A stretch of DNA of 64,000 nt from Pegoplata infirma (GCA_963921195.1 OY992540.1:55250844-55314843); one strand, 5' to 3'; shown: positions 10,847 to 22,214, counted from the first letter of the stretch. Program-made: numbers and translations. Notes: a model not told the origin generated them from the letters alone.

Positions 10847-12222
10847 CACGGTGAGCCTCAGCGATGTTTAGGTTGAAATTTAGTGTCGACGAAAAGTGTA
10901 AACGCAGTTCGATTTCTCGCATTCGCGAGATATCGCGAAATTAGTGTTTTTGTATTTTCTAAAATTTTAACAATGAATTTTTTTAAATATCTTCAAAAAC
11001 TGAGTATGCAGATTTAATTGTATTTATTTACAGGTCACAAAATAGTTTACATCGAAATCATATCTCTCAATTTCGCGAAAAATCGCTAAATTAAAAAAAA
11101 AAATATTGGAAAAAAATAATTTTTCGCGTAAATTAGCAGTCAAGATATTGATTTGAGCAGTTTTACCACCTTTAACCACATAAAATTTAAACTGAATACA
11201 ATATATTTGTCGTTTCTTGATTTTTTCATTTATTTTAGACACTTTAGAAAAAATAAATTAATTTATATAAAAGCTTGAACAGTAATTTTGCAATTTCTCG
11301 GGAAATTGATCATCTACATATAATTTTTATGCTTGCTGTTTTGTCAACTTTAATAACCTCGAATTCAAACTGCATACCACATTTTTTTCGTTAATTGAAG
11401 TAAATGCTACATACCAAAAATAACACAAAGCAATGAATAAATAGTAGCTTAGCGAGTTTTTTAGCGATATCTCGAAGAATTGAGCAGTTAGAATTTAAAT
11501 GTTAACAGCCTTATCACCTTTAATAAATAGCAAATCAAACTGCAATTGGTGTTTTTCAACAATGTTAACAAAACTTCTTTTATTAATCAAAACAAGAAAT
11601 ACCCCCAAAAAGTTGTTTTTCGCTATTTCTCGCGAAAGTGAGCAGCTATAATTTTTTTGTGGGCAGTTTTAATTTCATCCAACATGCTCAAATCAAACTG
11701 CATACCTCTTTTTTATTATTTCTAAAGAACCGGTTTTAAAATGTAAATAAATAATAAAAACAAAATATATAATTACGCTATATCTCGCGAAATTTAACAC
11801 CTACAATTTCGATGTCAACAGCTGTGTGACCTTTGATCAAGCACAAGTAAAACTGCATACCATGTTTTTACGAAATTTTAAAGAAACATATCTAAAGATA
11901 AAAACGAAAACAAAAACAGCAAAAAATTAATTTCGCGATTTCTCGTGAACTAAAGAATATAGGATTTTGATGATTACTGTTTTGTGACCTTTAAATAAGT
12001 ACAACTAAAACTGTATACTTCGTTTTTGAAAATATTTAAAAAACTTCAATCTCAAAATTTTAATAAATACAAAAACACTAATTTCGCGTTATCTCGCGAA
12101 TGCGAGCGGCTACGATTTCGCAGTTAAGAGTTTTGTAACATTTAATCTTGTAGAAATCGAACTGCGCTTACACTTTGCGTCGACACTAAAGTTCAACCTA
12201 AACATCGCTGATGCCCACCCTG
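10847..12222. mobile_element. TIR element with internal CTCGCGA repeat array
   Basis: Inverted ends CACGGTGAGCCTCAGCGATG (left) and CGATG-GGGTGGGCATCAG type complement ending CCCACCCTG (right) continue with GTTTAGGTTGAA, TTTAGTGTCGACG and GCAGTTCGAT. Between them about seven degenerate units of roughly 165 bp carry a TTTCGCGA-TTTCTCGCGAA phrase followed by an AAACTGCATACC phrase. No target duplication is clear because another element abuts the right end. Confidence 0.7.
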
Positions 12223-12225
12223 TAT

Positions 12226-14134
12226 TAGGTCGTCCCGTCAAATTGAAATTTTCGAATTTCAGAGCTGATTGTAAGAAAATTTATATATTCTATTTATAGC
12301 AATAAAAATGAATAACACTTTTCACACCATTGGATTTTAAGTTTGTTGTTTTATTAATTTAAAATAAAAAAAAAGATTTTTTTCTTTACATTAGGTCAAA
12401 ATAAGTTTTAAACAACTTAAATTCTAGATGGGTACAACATAATGCGAATACGATGACCCATAGCATGACCAGGTAAATTTCATCTTCAGTCGGCAACCAG
12501 CGTTCAAAGTTGAAAAAAATTACGTATTTCGACCAAAATTCATCTCCGTATTTTTTACCAAATCCGGCTTTAAAATTCGGGAATTTTGCTTACTTTATTG
12601 GAAAAATATTAAAAAATATCCAAAGCTGCTGATTTTTATATTAAAATTATTTTTTTATCCAAATTGATCTCAAAAGTTGAAAAATGTTAAGTGTGTTATC
12701 TAAAAAATATTGAAAAAATATTAAAAAAATATAAAAACGCGATTTTGATCCAAAAATGCTAATCTGTTAAGTGTGCTATCTAAAAATTATTAAACAAAAT
12801 AAAAAAACGCGATTTTAGTCCAAAAATGCTGATCTGCGATTTTGGTATACAGATTTTGATCAGCATTTTTGGAACAAAATCGTGTTTTTATATTTTTTTT
12901 ATATCTTTTTTCCCAACTTTTGAGACCATCTGTGGACCAAAATCGCGATTTTGGATTTGTTAAAAAAATTTACGAATTTTCGAGCCAAATATTGGTCAAA
13001 AAAATCGGACTTGAATTTTGGTCGAAATTCGTAATTTTTTCAACTTTGGCGACTGGTTGCCGACTACTCGCCAAAAGTGTCGGTCCCCTAAGGGTAACTC
13101 ACGTGCAAAATACCACTCCGATCGGAGTTTATCTTCTGTCTCCACTTTGATCTCCAAATTGACCCCGGCAAAATCTTTTCGGCATAGTGCTTGAATTTTT
13201 TGATATCAACAAAATTTTTGACCCCCTACCAAGAAGGGTTAACGATTTTTTTAAAGATAATATATTAATACGAAATAATAGCTAGGATAAAAAACAAAAG
13301 CCGTTTTATACTTGTTAATAGCACCAACTTTAAGCTCTAAACTTCAAATTTCCTGCAGGGGTCATTTTTGACCCCCAGCCAATGTGGGTTAAAGACGTCC
13401 TAGATCGGTAAGATTTCATGACAGACTAAAAGTTATCTAATAGAATGCCACGACACCAAAAAACAGTTAATTTGCCCAAAAATGAAATTTATAAGATTTT
13501 ATTAATCCAAATTTTTGATAACACCAACATTTCCTTGAAATCCGCTAACTTCCCCCCGCGATTTCCAAAAAGTGGCTCGACGGATATTAGCCATATTTCA
13601 CATTTTTCTTCTCCATTGTGTTCTTAATGAAATCAGAAAGAAAAAAATGGTATATTTAAAATTTTTTTTAATAAAATTTTCAAATTTTGAAAAAGGTGTT
13701 TTGAGAACGCACCCTAATTCATGAAATTTTTTTGGTATCAAGTCTGAAGGGGTTAATGATACCGTAAAATCTTCAAATTTCATATTTAACTATTTACGAT
13801 CAAATATTATATAAAATTTTTTTTTAATTATTTTAATAAAAAAACTAAATTTTTTTGCAAAAACCACAATTTTGATGCTCAAAGTGGAGACAGAAGATAA
13901 ACTCCGATCGGAATGATATTTTGCATGTGAGTTACCCTTAGGGGAGCGACACTTTTGGCGGGTATTAGAATTTGATCAGAGAGAAAACCCCAAAAACGAG
14001 CCATCCTGTTGCCGACTGAAGATGACATTGCAAAATTTGTTCATAAATTTCTCCACAATCAGCTCTAAAGTGGCCATCGTTTGGCAGGTATTGCGACATG
14101 AAATTCGAAAATTTAAATTTGACGGGACGCCCTA
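12226..14134. mobile_element. Foldback element, TAGG(T)CGTCCCGTCAAAT termini, copy 1
   Basis: Termini TAGGTCGTCCCGTCAAATTG and the complement ending GACGGGACGCCCTA. The arms pair widely: GTCGGCAACC...ACGTATTTCG, GCGATTTTGGTCCAAAAATG and TTTATCTTCTGTCTCCACTTTGA each appear in both orientations. A second copy, heavily invaded, spans 45645-51125. The left arm lacks the CCTGCCAAACGATGGCC block found in the right arm and in copy 2. No target duplication was found. Confidence 0.75.
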
Positions 14135-14381
14135 CTGACTCTGTCTTTACGGCATAAATATTTTTGGTAAAGTTTGAAAAAATATTTTTTTAAAACTTTT
14201 TATTTAAAAAAATGAATTTTTAAATTATTTATTTTAAAAAAAATGAATTATTTTTATTTTTTTTAATTTATACAATTAAAATTTTAATTTGTTTCCATAT
14301 TTTTTTTAATTAAATTTTTAATTAATATAATTAAAATTTTAATTATTTCTTTTTATTTTAATTAAATTTTTCAATTTATAA

Positions 14382-15554
14382 AATATCGGTTTAGGACCCC
14401 ATAAAGTATATATATTATTGATCAGTGGTCGATTCTAAGACATTCTAGCGATGTCCGTCTGTCCGTCCGTCCGTCTGTGAAAGACACGATACAGTCCAAA
14501 ATAAAAGTGCTAGACTCCTGAAGTTTGGCACATATACGTCTTATGTTCATAGGCTGGCTAAGTTCGGAGATGGGCAAAATAGGACCAGGGGGGAAAAGTT
14601 CCCCCTTGACGAAGTAAACCAACCAATGAAATAAGGTAATTTTTTATAGGTTTTTTTGTTTTTTTGTTAAACAAATAAAACATTTTTATGCTTGAAAAAG
14701 TTCAAAGTCTTGGACTTGGACCCAGACAATCTGAAAATTCCTTTTTTTTTTGGTCCGCCCCCTTTTGTGGGCGTTGATATTAGCAAATAATTTATATGAT
14801 GATGAAATTGTATATCTTTTGTACAAAAAGCATAGTAATTAAATTTGTAAACATTTTTGACCAGAGAGAAGGTGTCCCCAAGGACCCCCGACAAGCCCTC
14901 TCCCCCCAAAAAAAACGCCTCTACAATTTTTTATACCCTCCAACTACAGTATGGGGGTATACTCACTTTGTCATTCCGTGTGTAACGCTTCGAAATATCG
15001 GTCGGGGACCCCATAAAGTATATATATTATTGATCAGTGATCGATTCTAAGACATTCTAGCGATGTCCGTCCGTCCGTCCGTCCGTCTGTCCGTCCGTCC
15101 GTCCGTCTGTAGTTAACACGATGCAGTCCAAAATAAAAGAGCTAGGAACCTCAAGTTTGGCACAAATATGTCTTATGTTACTAGGCAGGTTAAGTTCGGA
15201 AATTGGCCAAATCGGACTAGGGGGAAAAAAGTTCCCCCTTGAAGAACTAAACCAACCTCTAAAAAAATACACGTTTTTACATGTTTTTTTGTATTTTTGT
15301 TAAATAAATGAAACATTTGGTATATTTATCGCGTTGGGAAGGTGCTCTCAACGTGCCCCACTGATCCTATCAACTGCCCCCCCCCAAAAAAAAAAAAAAG
15401 AAACGCCCCTGTCAATTTTTTATTTTTTTTTTGTTTACATTTTAGAGGGTATAAAAGATTCGGCACAGCCGAATTTAACACTCTCACTTGTTTTTTTTAA
15501 CGTTGGAGGGTATACAAGATTCGGCACAGCCGAATTGAACACTCTCACTTGTTT
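14382..15554 (+). mobile_element. DINE-1/mini-me-like element A, split by element B
   Basis: It starts (5'-truncated) at AATATCGGTTTAGGACCCC, runs through GACCCCATAAAGTATATATA, a GTCC/GTCT tract at about 14452-14477, and resumes after element B with GGAGGGTATACAAGATTCGG, the hairpin ATTCGGCACAGCCGAAT and CTCACTTG. Two consecutive 3' ends at 15450-15554 are explained by B having inserted into A's T-run. Non-autonomous, no coding capacity. Confidence 0.75.
14931..15490 (+). mobile_element. DINE-1/mini-me-like element B, nearly complete
   Basis: The 5' end is TTATACCCTCCAACTACAG followed by TATGGGGGTATA, the subterminal repeat. Then come GACCCCATAAAGTATATATA, a long (GTCC/GTCT)n tract at 15065-15112 and the 3' end GGAGGGTATAAAAGATTCGG plus hairpin and CACTTG. 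Both flanks are T-runs, fitting insertion into poly-T without a clear duplication, as described for DINE-1/Helentron-type elements. Confidence 0.8.
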
Positions 15555-15555
15555 G

Positions 15556-15898
15556 TGTATGTATATGAAAGTTTGTAATCGTCTTTATAAAATTTTCCTA
15601 TGTTTTTAAGACATAAATATGTTTGGTAAAGTCTAAATGAACAAGTCTTTTGTTTTTTTTTTTTGTAAAAAAATTAAAAACTTTTTTTAACTTAAAAAAA
15701 AATAAATAGATAAATTTTGAGTAAATTTTTAATTGTGTCAATTAAAAATTTACTCAAATTTTTTTCGAACATTTTAAAAATTTTTATTAAAAATTTACTC
15801 AATACTATTAAATCGTTTACTGGAGCAAAATTGAGTAATTTTTTACTCAATAGTATTAAAAATTTACTCAAATATTTTTTTTTTATTTTTTTCTCTGC
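15556..15898. mobile_element. GAGTAAATTTTTAATTG foldback family, fragment
   Basis: Carries TATGAAAGTTTGTAATC and GACATAAATATGTTTGGTAAAG (shared with 63793-63880), then palindromic modules of GAGTAAATTTTTAATTG followed by TGTCAATTAAAAATTTACTC. The right edge TTTTTTCTCTGCAC resembles the TTTTTTCTGTG tip of related copies. The Lys/Asn/Ile-rich open frame 15717-15932 is a translation of these repeats. Confidence 0.6.
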
Positions 15899-16492
15899 AC
15901 TAAAATTAGTTATTTTTACTATTTATGGGTAATTTTTGTTAGTAGTTTGTTTTACTAATTATTTTACTATTTTTAATATCATAAAAGTACTTAAATACAA
16001 TAAGTAGATAAACAAATATATTTTGAGACTTTGTTTCATAAAATTTTTAAAAATCTTAAAAAAATGATTTTTTGGGTCTCACATTCGATAAATATAAATT
16101 AATGCGATACAAAAAAATTTCCTTTTTTTTAAATAAGTTTTGTGTTAGTATTTTTTTATGTTTTTTAAATTATGCCCATTATTCCAAAAACCCACAATTT
16201 TGACCCGCGATGAGCGAACAAAAGATGTTGACCGATTTTGATCATATTGGTTTTAAAATGATTGTATTATCTTGTACCAACTTTTCTGCACTATTAATAG
16301 TTGATCTGAGCACTTTGTTGGCATACGCACTACCCTAGCATACATACTCCTGTTTTGATTAATTTTTTAAAAGAAATTTTAAATAATTTACTCAATCATC
16401 AAGAATAAAAAAAAAACGGTATCACAAGCTTTCGATATTGTTTATATGTATATTGTTTGTGCAGGTTCAATACAAACAAAAATATTCAAAAA

Positions 16493-16790
16493 CAAGTAAA
16501 AATTTTAAATTCGGCCGTGCCGAATGTATGGATACCCTCCACAACATAAAAACGGTTATTAGAAAAAACTCTATTTAAAAAATATGTTAAAAAAAAATCC
16601 GCGGAAAACAATTTTGGGGTAAAGAAATATAACTGTACTTTTTTTAGTACCTTAAATATCTAACTACGAGGGCTATACAAAAGCTTTGCATAATGAAAAC
16701 TTTCTCTCGAAATACATGTTTAAAAATTTATTATTATGCTTTTTGCACCAAATTAAGAAAGTTTATCATTATTTAAACAATTCTTTTTAA
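16493..16790 (-). mobile_element. DINE-1/mini-me-like 3' fragment
   Basis: Begins CAAGTAAAAATTTTAAATTC, then the hairpin TTCGGCCGTGCCGAA and GGATACCCTCCAC, the complement of the canonical 3' end. The body beyond (with TCCGCGGAAAAC) resembles 41906-42116 and 62326-62860. Confidence 0.65.
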
Positions 16791-16814
16791 TCCAAGCCCA
16801 CAAAAGGCGGGCGG

Positions 16815-17332
16815 ACCGAAAGCCGGGAGCCATTTTCTATTATACCGATCGACTCAGAATTACTTTTTGAGTCGATTTAGCGATTCATCTTAAATGATTT
16901 TAATAACCGTATTATAATAGATATCGCTTTCAAATTTAGAAAGTAATCAAATTTTATATGCACGAATCATCATTTCAAATTTCAAAGGAATCGGAGCAGT
17001 CCTTCTGGTAGTCCTCATACAAACCACCCTCCCGATATTCACATAATTTTCTCAAAATTCATAAAAATGGAAATATTTAATGAAAGTTTTATTTTTAGGT
17101 GTTAAACGTGTACTTTAATCAAATTGGAATATAATTGGACCATTTTTGGACTAAGTCCCCCTTATAAAAATTTCGACCGATATTTAGATAAATCGGTCTT
17201 TTGATAAAAAAATAAACCAATTTAATTTTATCTGTGTGTGTTTTCTACACTAAATAAAGATCTAACAAAAGACAGAACCAATCGGCCCATGTTTGAACTT
17301 GGGACCCATTTTCCGGAAAACACTGGTGTAAG
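16815..17332 (+). mobile_element. DINE-like fragment related to 24296-25070
   Basis: Shares TATACCGATCGACTCAGAAT, TTTTTGAGTCGATTTAGCGA, AATAACCGTATTATAATAGA, GGTGTTAAACGTGTACTTTA, GGACTAAGTCCCC and TTTTCCGGAAAACACTGGTGTA (in pieces) with the complete copy in the copy-1 intron. The 5' end and terminal hairpin are missing. Confidence 0.65.
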
Positions 17333-19060
17333 TTTTTTAGAAAAAAATAGTACTTTTGTGGAAAAAACTTGTACTCTTTTAGAAAAAATAGCACTTTGTT
17401 TGAAAAAATAGAGCATTTTTTTTTTAAATAGAGCTTTTTAGAAAAAATTTACTTTTCAGACATAAAAGTACTTTTTCAGACATAAAAGTACTTTTAAAAA
17501 AAAAGTGATTTTTTTTTTAGAAAAAGGTACTTTTTTAAAAAAGTACATTTATTACCACTTTTTTTTTTAGAAAAAAGTGTTATTTTCTAAAAAAATGTTA
17601 AAAGTTTTAAAGAAAAAGTAACACTTTTCGGTAAAATAGTAGTTTTTGAGAAAAGTACTATGTATAGCACAAACGCACTTTTTCAGAAAAAAAGTACTTA
17701 TTTAGAAAAAATGGTTATTTTTTCCCAAAAAGTATTATTTAAGAAAATAAAGTACTTTTTTAGAAAAAAGTACTTTTTTGGAAAAAGTACTTTTTAGAAA
17801 AAGTTAAATTTTTAGACAATAAAGTACTTTTTAAAAAAAGGGATAGAAAAAATTAATTTTTTAAAAAAGTACATTTACCCTAATTTTTTCTAAAAAATTT
17901 AGAAAAAATTAACTTTTTCTAAAAATCCCTTTTTTGAAAAAAAGTACTTTTTTGAATTAAAAGTAAATTTTTATACATTTATTACTACTTTTAAAAAACA
18001 AATAGTATAACTTTCTAAAAACAAGTACTTTTTTACCCTCCAACCACAGTATAGGGGTATACTCACTTTGTCATTACGTTTTTAACGCATCAAAATATCG
18101 GTCGGGGACCCCATAAAGTATATATATTATTGATCCATGATCGATTCTAAGACTTTCTGTGAATGTCCGTCCGTCCGTCTGTCTGTAGATAACACAATGC
18201 AGTCCAAAATAAAACAGCTAGACTCCTGAAGTTTGGTACAAATATGTCCCATGTTCATAGGCAGGTTAAGTTCGTGAATGGGCAAAATCGGGACAGGCGG
18301 AAAAAAGTTCCCCCTTGAAGAACTGAACTAACCTTTGAAAAAATACACTTTTTTTACATGTTTTTTGTATTTTTGTTGAATAAATGAAACATTTGGTATA
18401 TTTATCGCGATGGGAAGGTGCTCTCAAAGTCCCCCACTGACCCCCATCACCCCTCCCCTCCCACCCGCCAAAAAACAACGCCCCGGCCAATTTTTTTTTT
18501 TTTTAATTTTTTTTACATCTTGGAGGGTATAAAATATTCGGCACAGCCGAATTTAACACTCTCACTTGTTTCTTTGAAAATGTAGTACTTACAAAAAAAG
18601 TATTTTTTTTTTCTAAAAATGTAGAAAAATGTACTTTTTCTAAAAATTCCTATTTTTTTTCAGAAAAGTACTTTTTTGACTTAAAAGCAATTTTTTTTCT
18701 TAAAAGTACTTTTTTTTTAAATAACAATATATTCTTAAATAATACTTTTTAGGAAAAAAGTAAAATTTTTCAAAAAAAGTACGTTTTTGAAAGGTGCTAT
18801 AGTTCTTTCCTAAAAAATATTATTTTTAAAAAAAGTGCTACTTTTTCTAAAAAAAAGTGTTTTTTTTTTCTAAAAAAAATAATTTTTTCTAGTTTTCTTA
18901 AAAAAGACTATTTTTTCTCAAAAAAGTACTTTTTTTTCTAAGAAAGTACTATTTTTTTTTAAAAAGGTACAATTTTTCTAAAAAAGTACTATATTTTACT
19001 AAAAAAAGTATTTCATTTCTTAAAACAATTATTGAAAAAAAAAATCTGAAATGTGCCATG
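17333..19060. repeat. AAAAAGTACTTTTT palindromic array, unit 1
   Basis: About 1.7 kb dominated by AAAAAGTACTTTTT-like units, each itself a palindrome, interrupted by one DINE element (18033-18568). Landmarks such as CTTTTCAGACATAA, ACTATGTATAGCACAAACGC, TGGTTATTTTTTCCC and TATTTCATTTCTTAAAACAA recur in the same order at 19286-20994, so the whole block, including the DINE, was duplicated in tandem. Confidence 0.85.
18033..18568 (+). mobile_element. DINE-1/mini-me-like element C
   Basis: A full-length copy: TTACCCTCCAACCACAG...GGGGTATA at the 5' end, GACCCCATAAAGTATATATA, a short GTCC/GTCT tract (about 18163-18186), a C-rich stretch (CCCCTCCCCTCCCACC), GGAGGGTATAAAATATTCGG, the hairpin and CTCACTTG. 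Inserted inside AGTACTTTTT repeats. Confidence 0.85.
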
Positions 19061-19112
19061 AGCCCATAACTGGCACCAACGGCGTATGCAGGACTGTTTT
19101 TTCAGGGCCCAA

Positions 19113-19265
19113 CAACAATCTTACAAAAAAGTTTTAATTTTACAATTTTATTGGTAAAAAACTTGTAAAATTAAAAAAAGCTCGTAATTTTTACTAGGAA
19201 TTCTCGTAAAATAGGAGGTAGCAAAAGATCTAGTAAAGTTACGAAACCTCCTTATAAGTTTTATC
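19113..19265. mobile_element. Fragment of the TTACAATTTTATTGGTAAAA family
   Basis: Matches 21178-21315 nearly base for base (TTACAATTTTATTGGTAAAA, CTAGGAATTCTCGTAAAATA, TAGTAAAGTTACGAAACCTC). It is a 5'-truncated copy lying between the two AGTACT units and marks the duplication boundary. Confidence 0.7.
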
Positions 19266-19285
19266 GCTTCAAAATTGAAAAAATA

Positions 19286-20994
19286 GAGCTTTTTAGAAAA
19301 AAATTACTTTTCAGACATAATAGTACTTTTTATAAAAAAGGGATTTTTTTAGAAAAAGGTACTTTTTTAAAAAAGTACATTTATTACCACTTATTTTTTA
19401 GAAAAAGAAGTATTATTTTCAAAAAAAAAGTTAAAAGTTTTTTAAAAAAAAGTAACACTTTTCGGTAAAATAGTAGTTTTTGAGAAAAGTACTATGTATA
19501 GCACAAACGCACTTTTTTAGAAAAAAAGTAATTATTTAGAAAAAATGGTTATTTTTTCCCAAAAAGTATTATTTAAGAAAATATAGTACTTTTTTAGAAA
19601 AAAAGTACTTTTTTAGAAAAAAAGTACTTTTTTGGAAAAAGTACTTTTTAGAAAAAGTTAACTTTTTAGACAAAAAAGTACTTTTTAAAAAAAGGGATAG
19701 AAAATATAAATAAAAATTTTTTTAAAAAAGTATATTTATTCCTACTTTTTTCTAAAAAAAAGTACTTTTTTTCTATAAATTTAGAAAAAATTTACTTTTT
19801 CTAAAAATCCCTTTTTTTAAAAATACATTTTTTGAAAAAAGTACTTTTTTGACTTAAAAGTAAATTTTTATACATTTATTACTACTTTTAAAAAACAATT
19901 AGTATTACTTTCTAAAAACAAGTACTTTTTATACCCTCCAACCACAGTATGGGGGTACACTCACTTTGTCATTTCGTTTTTAACGCATCAAAATATCGGT
20001 CGGGGACCCCATAAAGTATATATATTATTGATCCATGATCGATTCTAAGACATTCTGAGAATGTCCGTCTGTCCGTCCGTCCGTCCGTCCGTCCGTCTGT
20101 CTGTCTGTCCGTCTGTCTGTAGATAACACAATGCAGTCCTAAATAAAACAGCTAGACTCCTGAAGTGTGGCAGAAATATGTCCAATGTTCATAGCCAGGT
20201 TAAATTCGTGAATGGGCAAAATCGGGCCAGGCGGAAAAAAGTTCCCCCTTTGAACCAACCTTTGAAAAAATACACTTTTTTATATGTTTTGTTGTACATT
20301 TGTTAAATAAATGAAACATTTGGTATATTTATAGCGATGGAAAGGTGCTCTCAAAGTCCCCCACTGATCCCCAACACCCCTCCCCTCCCACCCGCCAAAA
20401 AACAACGCCCCGGCCAATTTTTTTTTTTTTAATTTTTTTTACATCTTGGAGGGTATAAAAGATTCGGCACATCCGAATTTAACACTCTCACTTGTTTCTT
20501 TTAAAATGTAGTACAAAAAAAGTATTTTTTTTTCCAAAAAAAGTAGGAAAATGTACTTTTTCTAAAAATTTTTCCTATTTCCTATTTTTTTTCAGACTTA
20601 AAAGCAATTTTTTTTTCTTAAAAGTACTTTTTTTTTAAATAACAATATTTTCTTAAATAATACTTTTTAGGAAAAAAGTAAAATTTTTTCTAAATAAGTA
20701 CTTTTTTTCTAAAAAAGTACGTGTTTTGAAAGGTGCTATAGTTCTTTCCTAAAAATATTATTTATAAAAAAAGTGCTACTTTTTCTAAAAAAATTGTTTT
20801 TTTTCTAAAAAAGTAAGTTTTTCTAGTTTTCTTAAAAAATTACTATTTTTTCTCAAAAAAGTACTTTTTTTTCTAAGAAAGTACTATTTTTTCTAAAAAG
20901 GTACAATTTTTCTAAAAAAAGTACTATATTTTTCTAAAAAAAGTATTTCATTTCTTAAAACAATTATTGAAAAAAAAAAATCTGCAATGTGCCA
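19286..20994. repeat. AAAAAGTACTTTTT palindromic array, unit 2
   Basis: Second copy of the block at 17333-19060, same order of landmarks, with its own DINE (19930-20494). It differs mainly by small changes in A/T run length and a GTCC-tract expansion. Both copies end at TTATTGAAAAAAAA followed by AATGTGCCAT. Confidence 0.85.
19930..20494 (+). mobile_element. DINE-1/mini-me-like element D
   Basis: Duplicate of element C carried along in the block duplication. Its GTCC/GTCT tract (about 20063-20120) is much longer than in C, so the microsatellite grew or shrank after duplication. One hairpin base changed (GGCACATCC instead of GGCACAGCC). Confidence 0.85.
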
Positions 20995-21036
20995 TTGTAT
21001 GGCACACGGCACATTTCAGATGTGACATGTATAATA

Positions 21037-21863
21037 CACTAAAAAAAAACATTGTCAAATTACTAGAAAAGTCTCGTAATCCCATTTTACCAATATTGTC
21101 AGTTTTCTTTGTTTTCTTTGTCTTTTAACAAAAATTTTTTTATCAAAATTTAAATCTTTTTTTGTAATTTTACAAAAAAAGTTTTAAACTTACAATTTTA
21201 TTGGTAAAAAACTTGTAAAATTACAAAAAAGCTCGTAATTTTTACTAGGAATTCTCGTAAAATAGGAGATAGCAAAAGATCTAGTGAAGTTACGAAACCT
21301 CCTTATAAGTTTTATCCAAGGTTGGCAATCGATACCCACCCAGAATAATGGTATTTGGCAATTGTACCGCAACCAATAAAGATATGGACATTTTTAAAAG
21401 CGATTATGAAAGTCGATGAAATTTCTAGTATTTTTGATGTGCTACTTTGTGTTTGTACCGGTTCATTTTCGTTATATATACCAATACCTTTAAAATACCG
21501 TTTCAATCGGTATTATAAAGGTATTGGCCTATACTTCGAAAAGCAACCGGTACAAACACAAAGTACCACATCAAAAAAACTAGAAATTTCATAGACTTTC
21601 ATAATCGCTTTTAAAAATGTCCATATCTTTATTGGTTGCGGTACAATAGCCAAATACCGTTATTCTGGGTGGGTATCGATTGCCAACCTTGGTTTTATCG
21701 CGTCAAAAAAATTGTAAATTTACGATTTTATTGGTAAAAATCTAGTAAAATTACAAAATTTTTGGTAAAAAGCTTGTAAAATTACAAGGAATTCTTGTCA
21801 AATAGCAGGTAGCAAAAAATACAAGTTACAAGTTTTTCTTGTTATTTTACAAAGTTTTTTTTT
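21037..21863. mobile_element. TTGTCAAATTACTAG family element, interrupted
   Basis: Begins CACTAAAAAAAAACATTGTC after TA and continues with AAATTACTAGAAAAGTCTCG and repeats of TTGGTAAAAA-CTTGTAAAATTAC. Split by the hAT-like hairpin 21317-21691. Relatives lie at 55136-55518 and 59592-60141. The right end is decayed (TTTTTTTTTGATTTGCC). Confidence 0.65.
21317..21691. mobile_element. hAT-like hairpin element, CAAGGTTGGCAATC termini
   Basis: 375 bp, almost completely self-complementary: CAAGGTTGGCAATCGATACC, AGATATGGACATTTTTAAAA, ACAAACACAAAGTA and so on recur inverted, with arms of about 170 bp. Flanked by the perfect 8-bp duplication GTTTTATC (21309-21316 and 21692-21699). The mirror-image open frames on the two strands are hairpin products. 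It interrupts the element at 21037-21863. Confidence 0.9.
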
Positions 21864-22016
21864 GATTTGCCATGTGCCGGTAGCAAAAGTACCCTGGGCA
21901 CATGTGCCATTCCTTACTCTGATATTAACTATTCAGTAGGACTATTCTTGGCGCAAATTTTATACCTGTCGGAAGAAGACATCGGTTTCAAAAGTTGTGT
22001 CAATTGAAATAAACAC

Positions 22017-22112
22017 CCCGATATACTTTATGGGGTCCCAGACCGAAATTTCGATAAGTTACAAACGGAACGATTAATATAATATATCCTCTATCAATTA
22101 GAGGGGAGTGTA
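22017..22112 (-). mobile_element. DINE-1/mini-me-like 5' fragment beside the copy-1 promoter
   Basis: The complement reads CATACACTCCCCTCTAATTG, ATAGAGGATATA, TTTGTAACTTATCG, GGGACCCCATAAAGTATAT, matching the 5' part of the family (for example 27709-27789). It ends about 20 bp upstream of the TATA-like box of peptide gene copy 1, so it may contribute upstream promoter sequence. Confidence 0.65.
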
Positions 22113-22131
22113 TGAAAAAAAAAAACATGCA

Positions 22132-22172
22132 TATATATTAACGGTTCTGAAGATTAGAGAATTAGTTTTATT
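22132..22172 (+). promoter_or_regulatory. Core promoter of peptide gene copy 1
   Basis: TATATATTA at 22132-22140 is followed 32 nt later by the start-site-like TTAGTTTTATT (A at 22164). The same layout recurs at copies 2 and 3: a TATA-like box, a 32-33-nt gap, then TTAGTTT(A/T)ATTTCATAT. Conservation across paralogs and insect-typical spacing support this, but the start site has not been measured. Confidence 0.6.
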
Positions 22173-22214
22173 TCATATACCGCTACAGATTGTTACGTGC
22201 GCAATATTAAAAAA

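Larger units (their letters stand above)
10505..16337. mobile_element. Large hAT-like TIR element hosting nested insertions
   Basis: Termini of about 145 bp form an imperfect inverted pair: left TAGGGTGGTGCG, CCAACAAAGTGCTCAGAT, GGGTCAAAATTG; right complement ending in CACTACCCTA. An 8-bp duplication flanks it, GCATATAT (10497-10504) against GCATACAT (16338-16345), 7 of 8 matching. The 5.8 kb include at least four later insertions (10847-12222, 12226-14134, 14382-15554, 15556-15898), so the original element was far shorter. No transposase frame was recognised. Confidence 0.75.

Noticed and set aside
12226..14134. 8-bp target duplication at the first TCGTCCCGTCAAAT foldback element
   Set aside because: The flanks CCCTGTAT and CTGACTCT do not match, so I do not assign it to hAT.
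15717..15932. 71-aa Lys/Asn/Ile-rich open frame
   Set aside because: Translation of the GAGTAAATTTTTAATTG palindromic modules.
21312..21594. Overlapping open frames on both strands
   Set aside because: Mirror-image products of the 375-bp hairpin element; the two proteins share segments because the arms are complementary.
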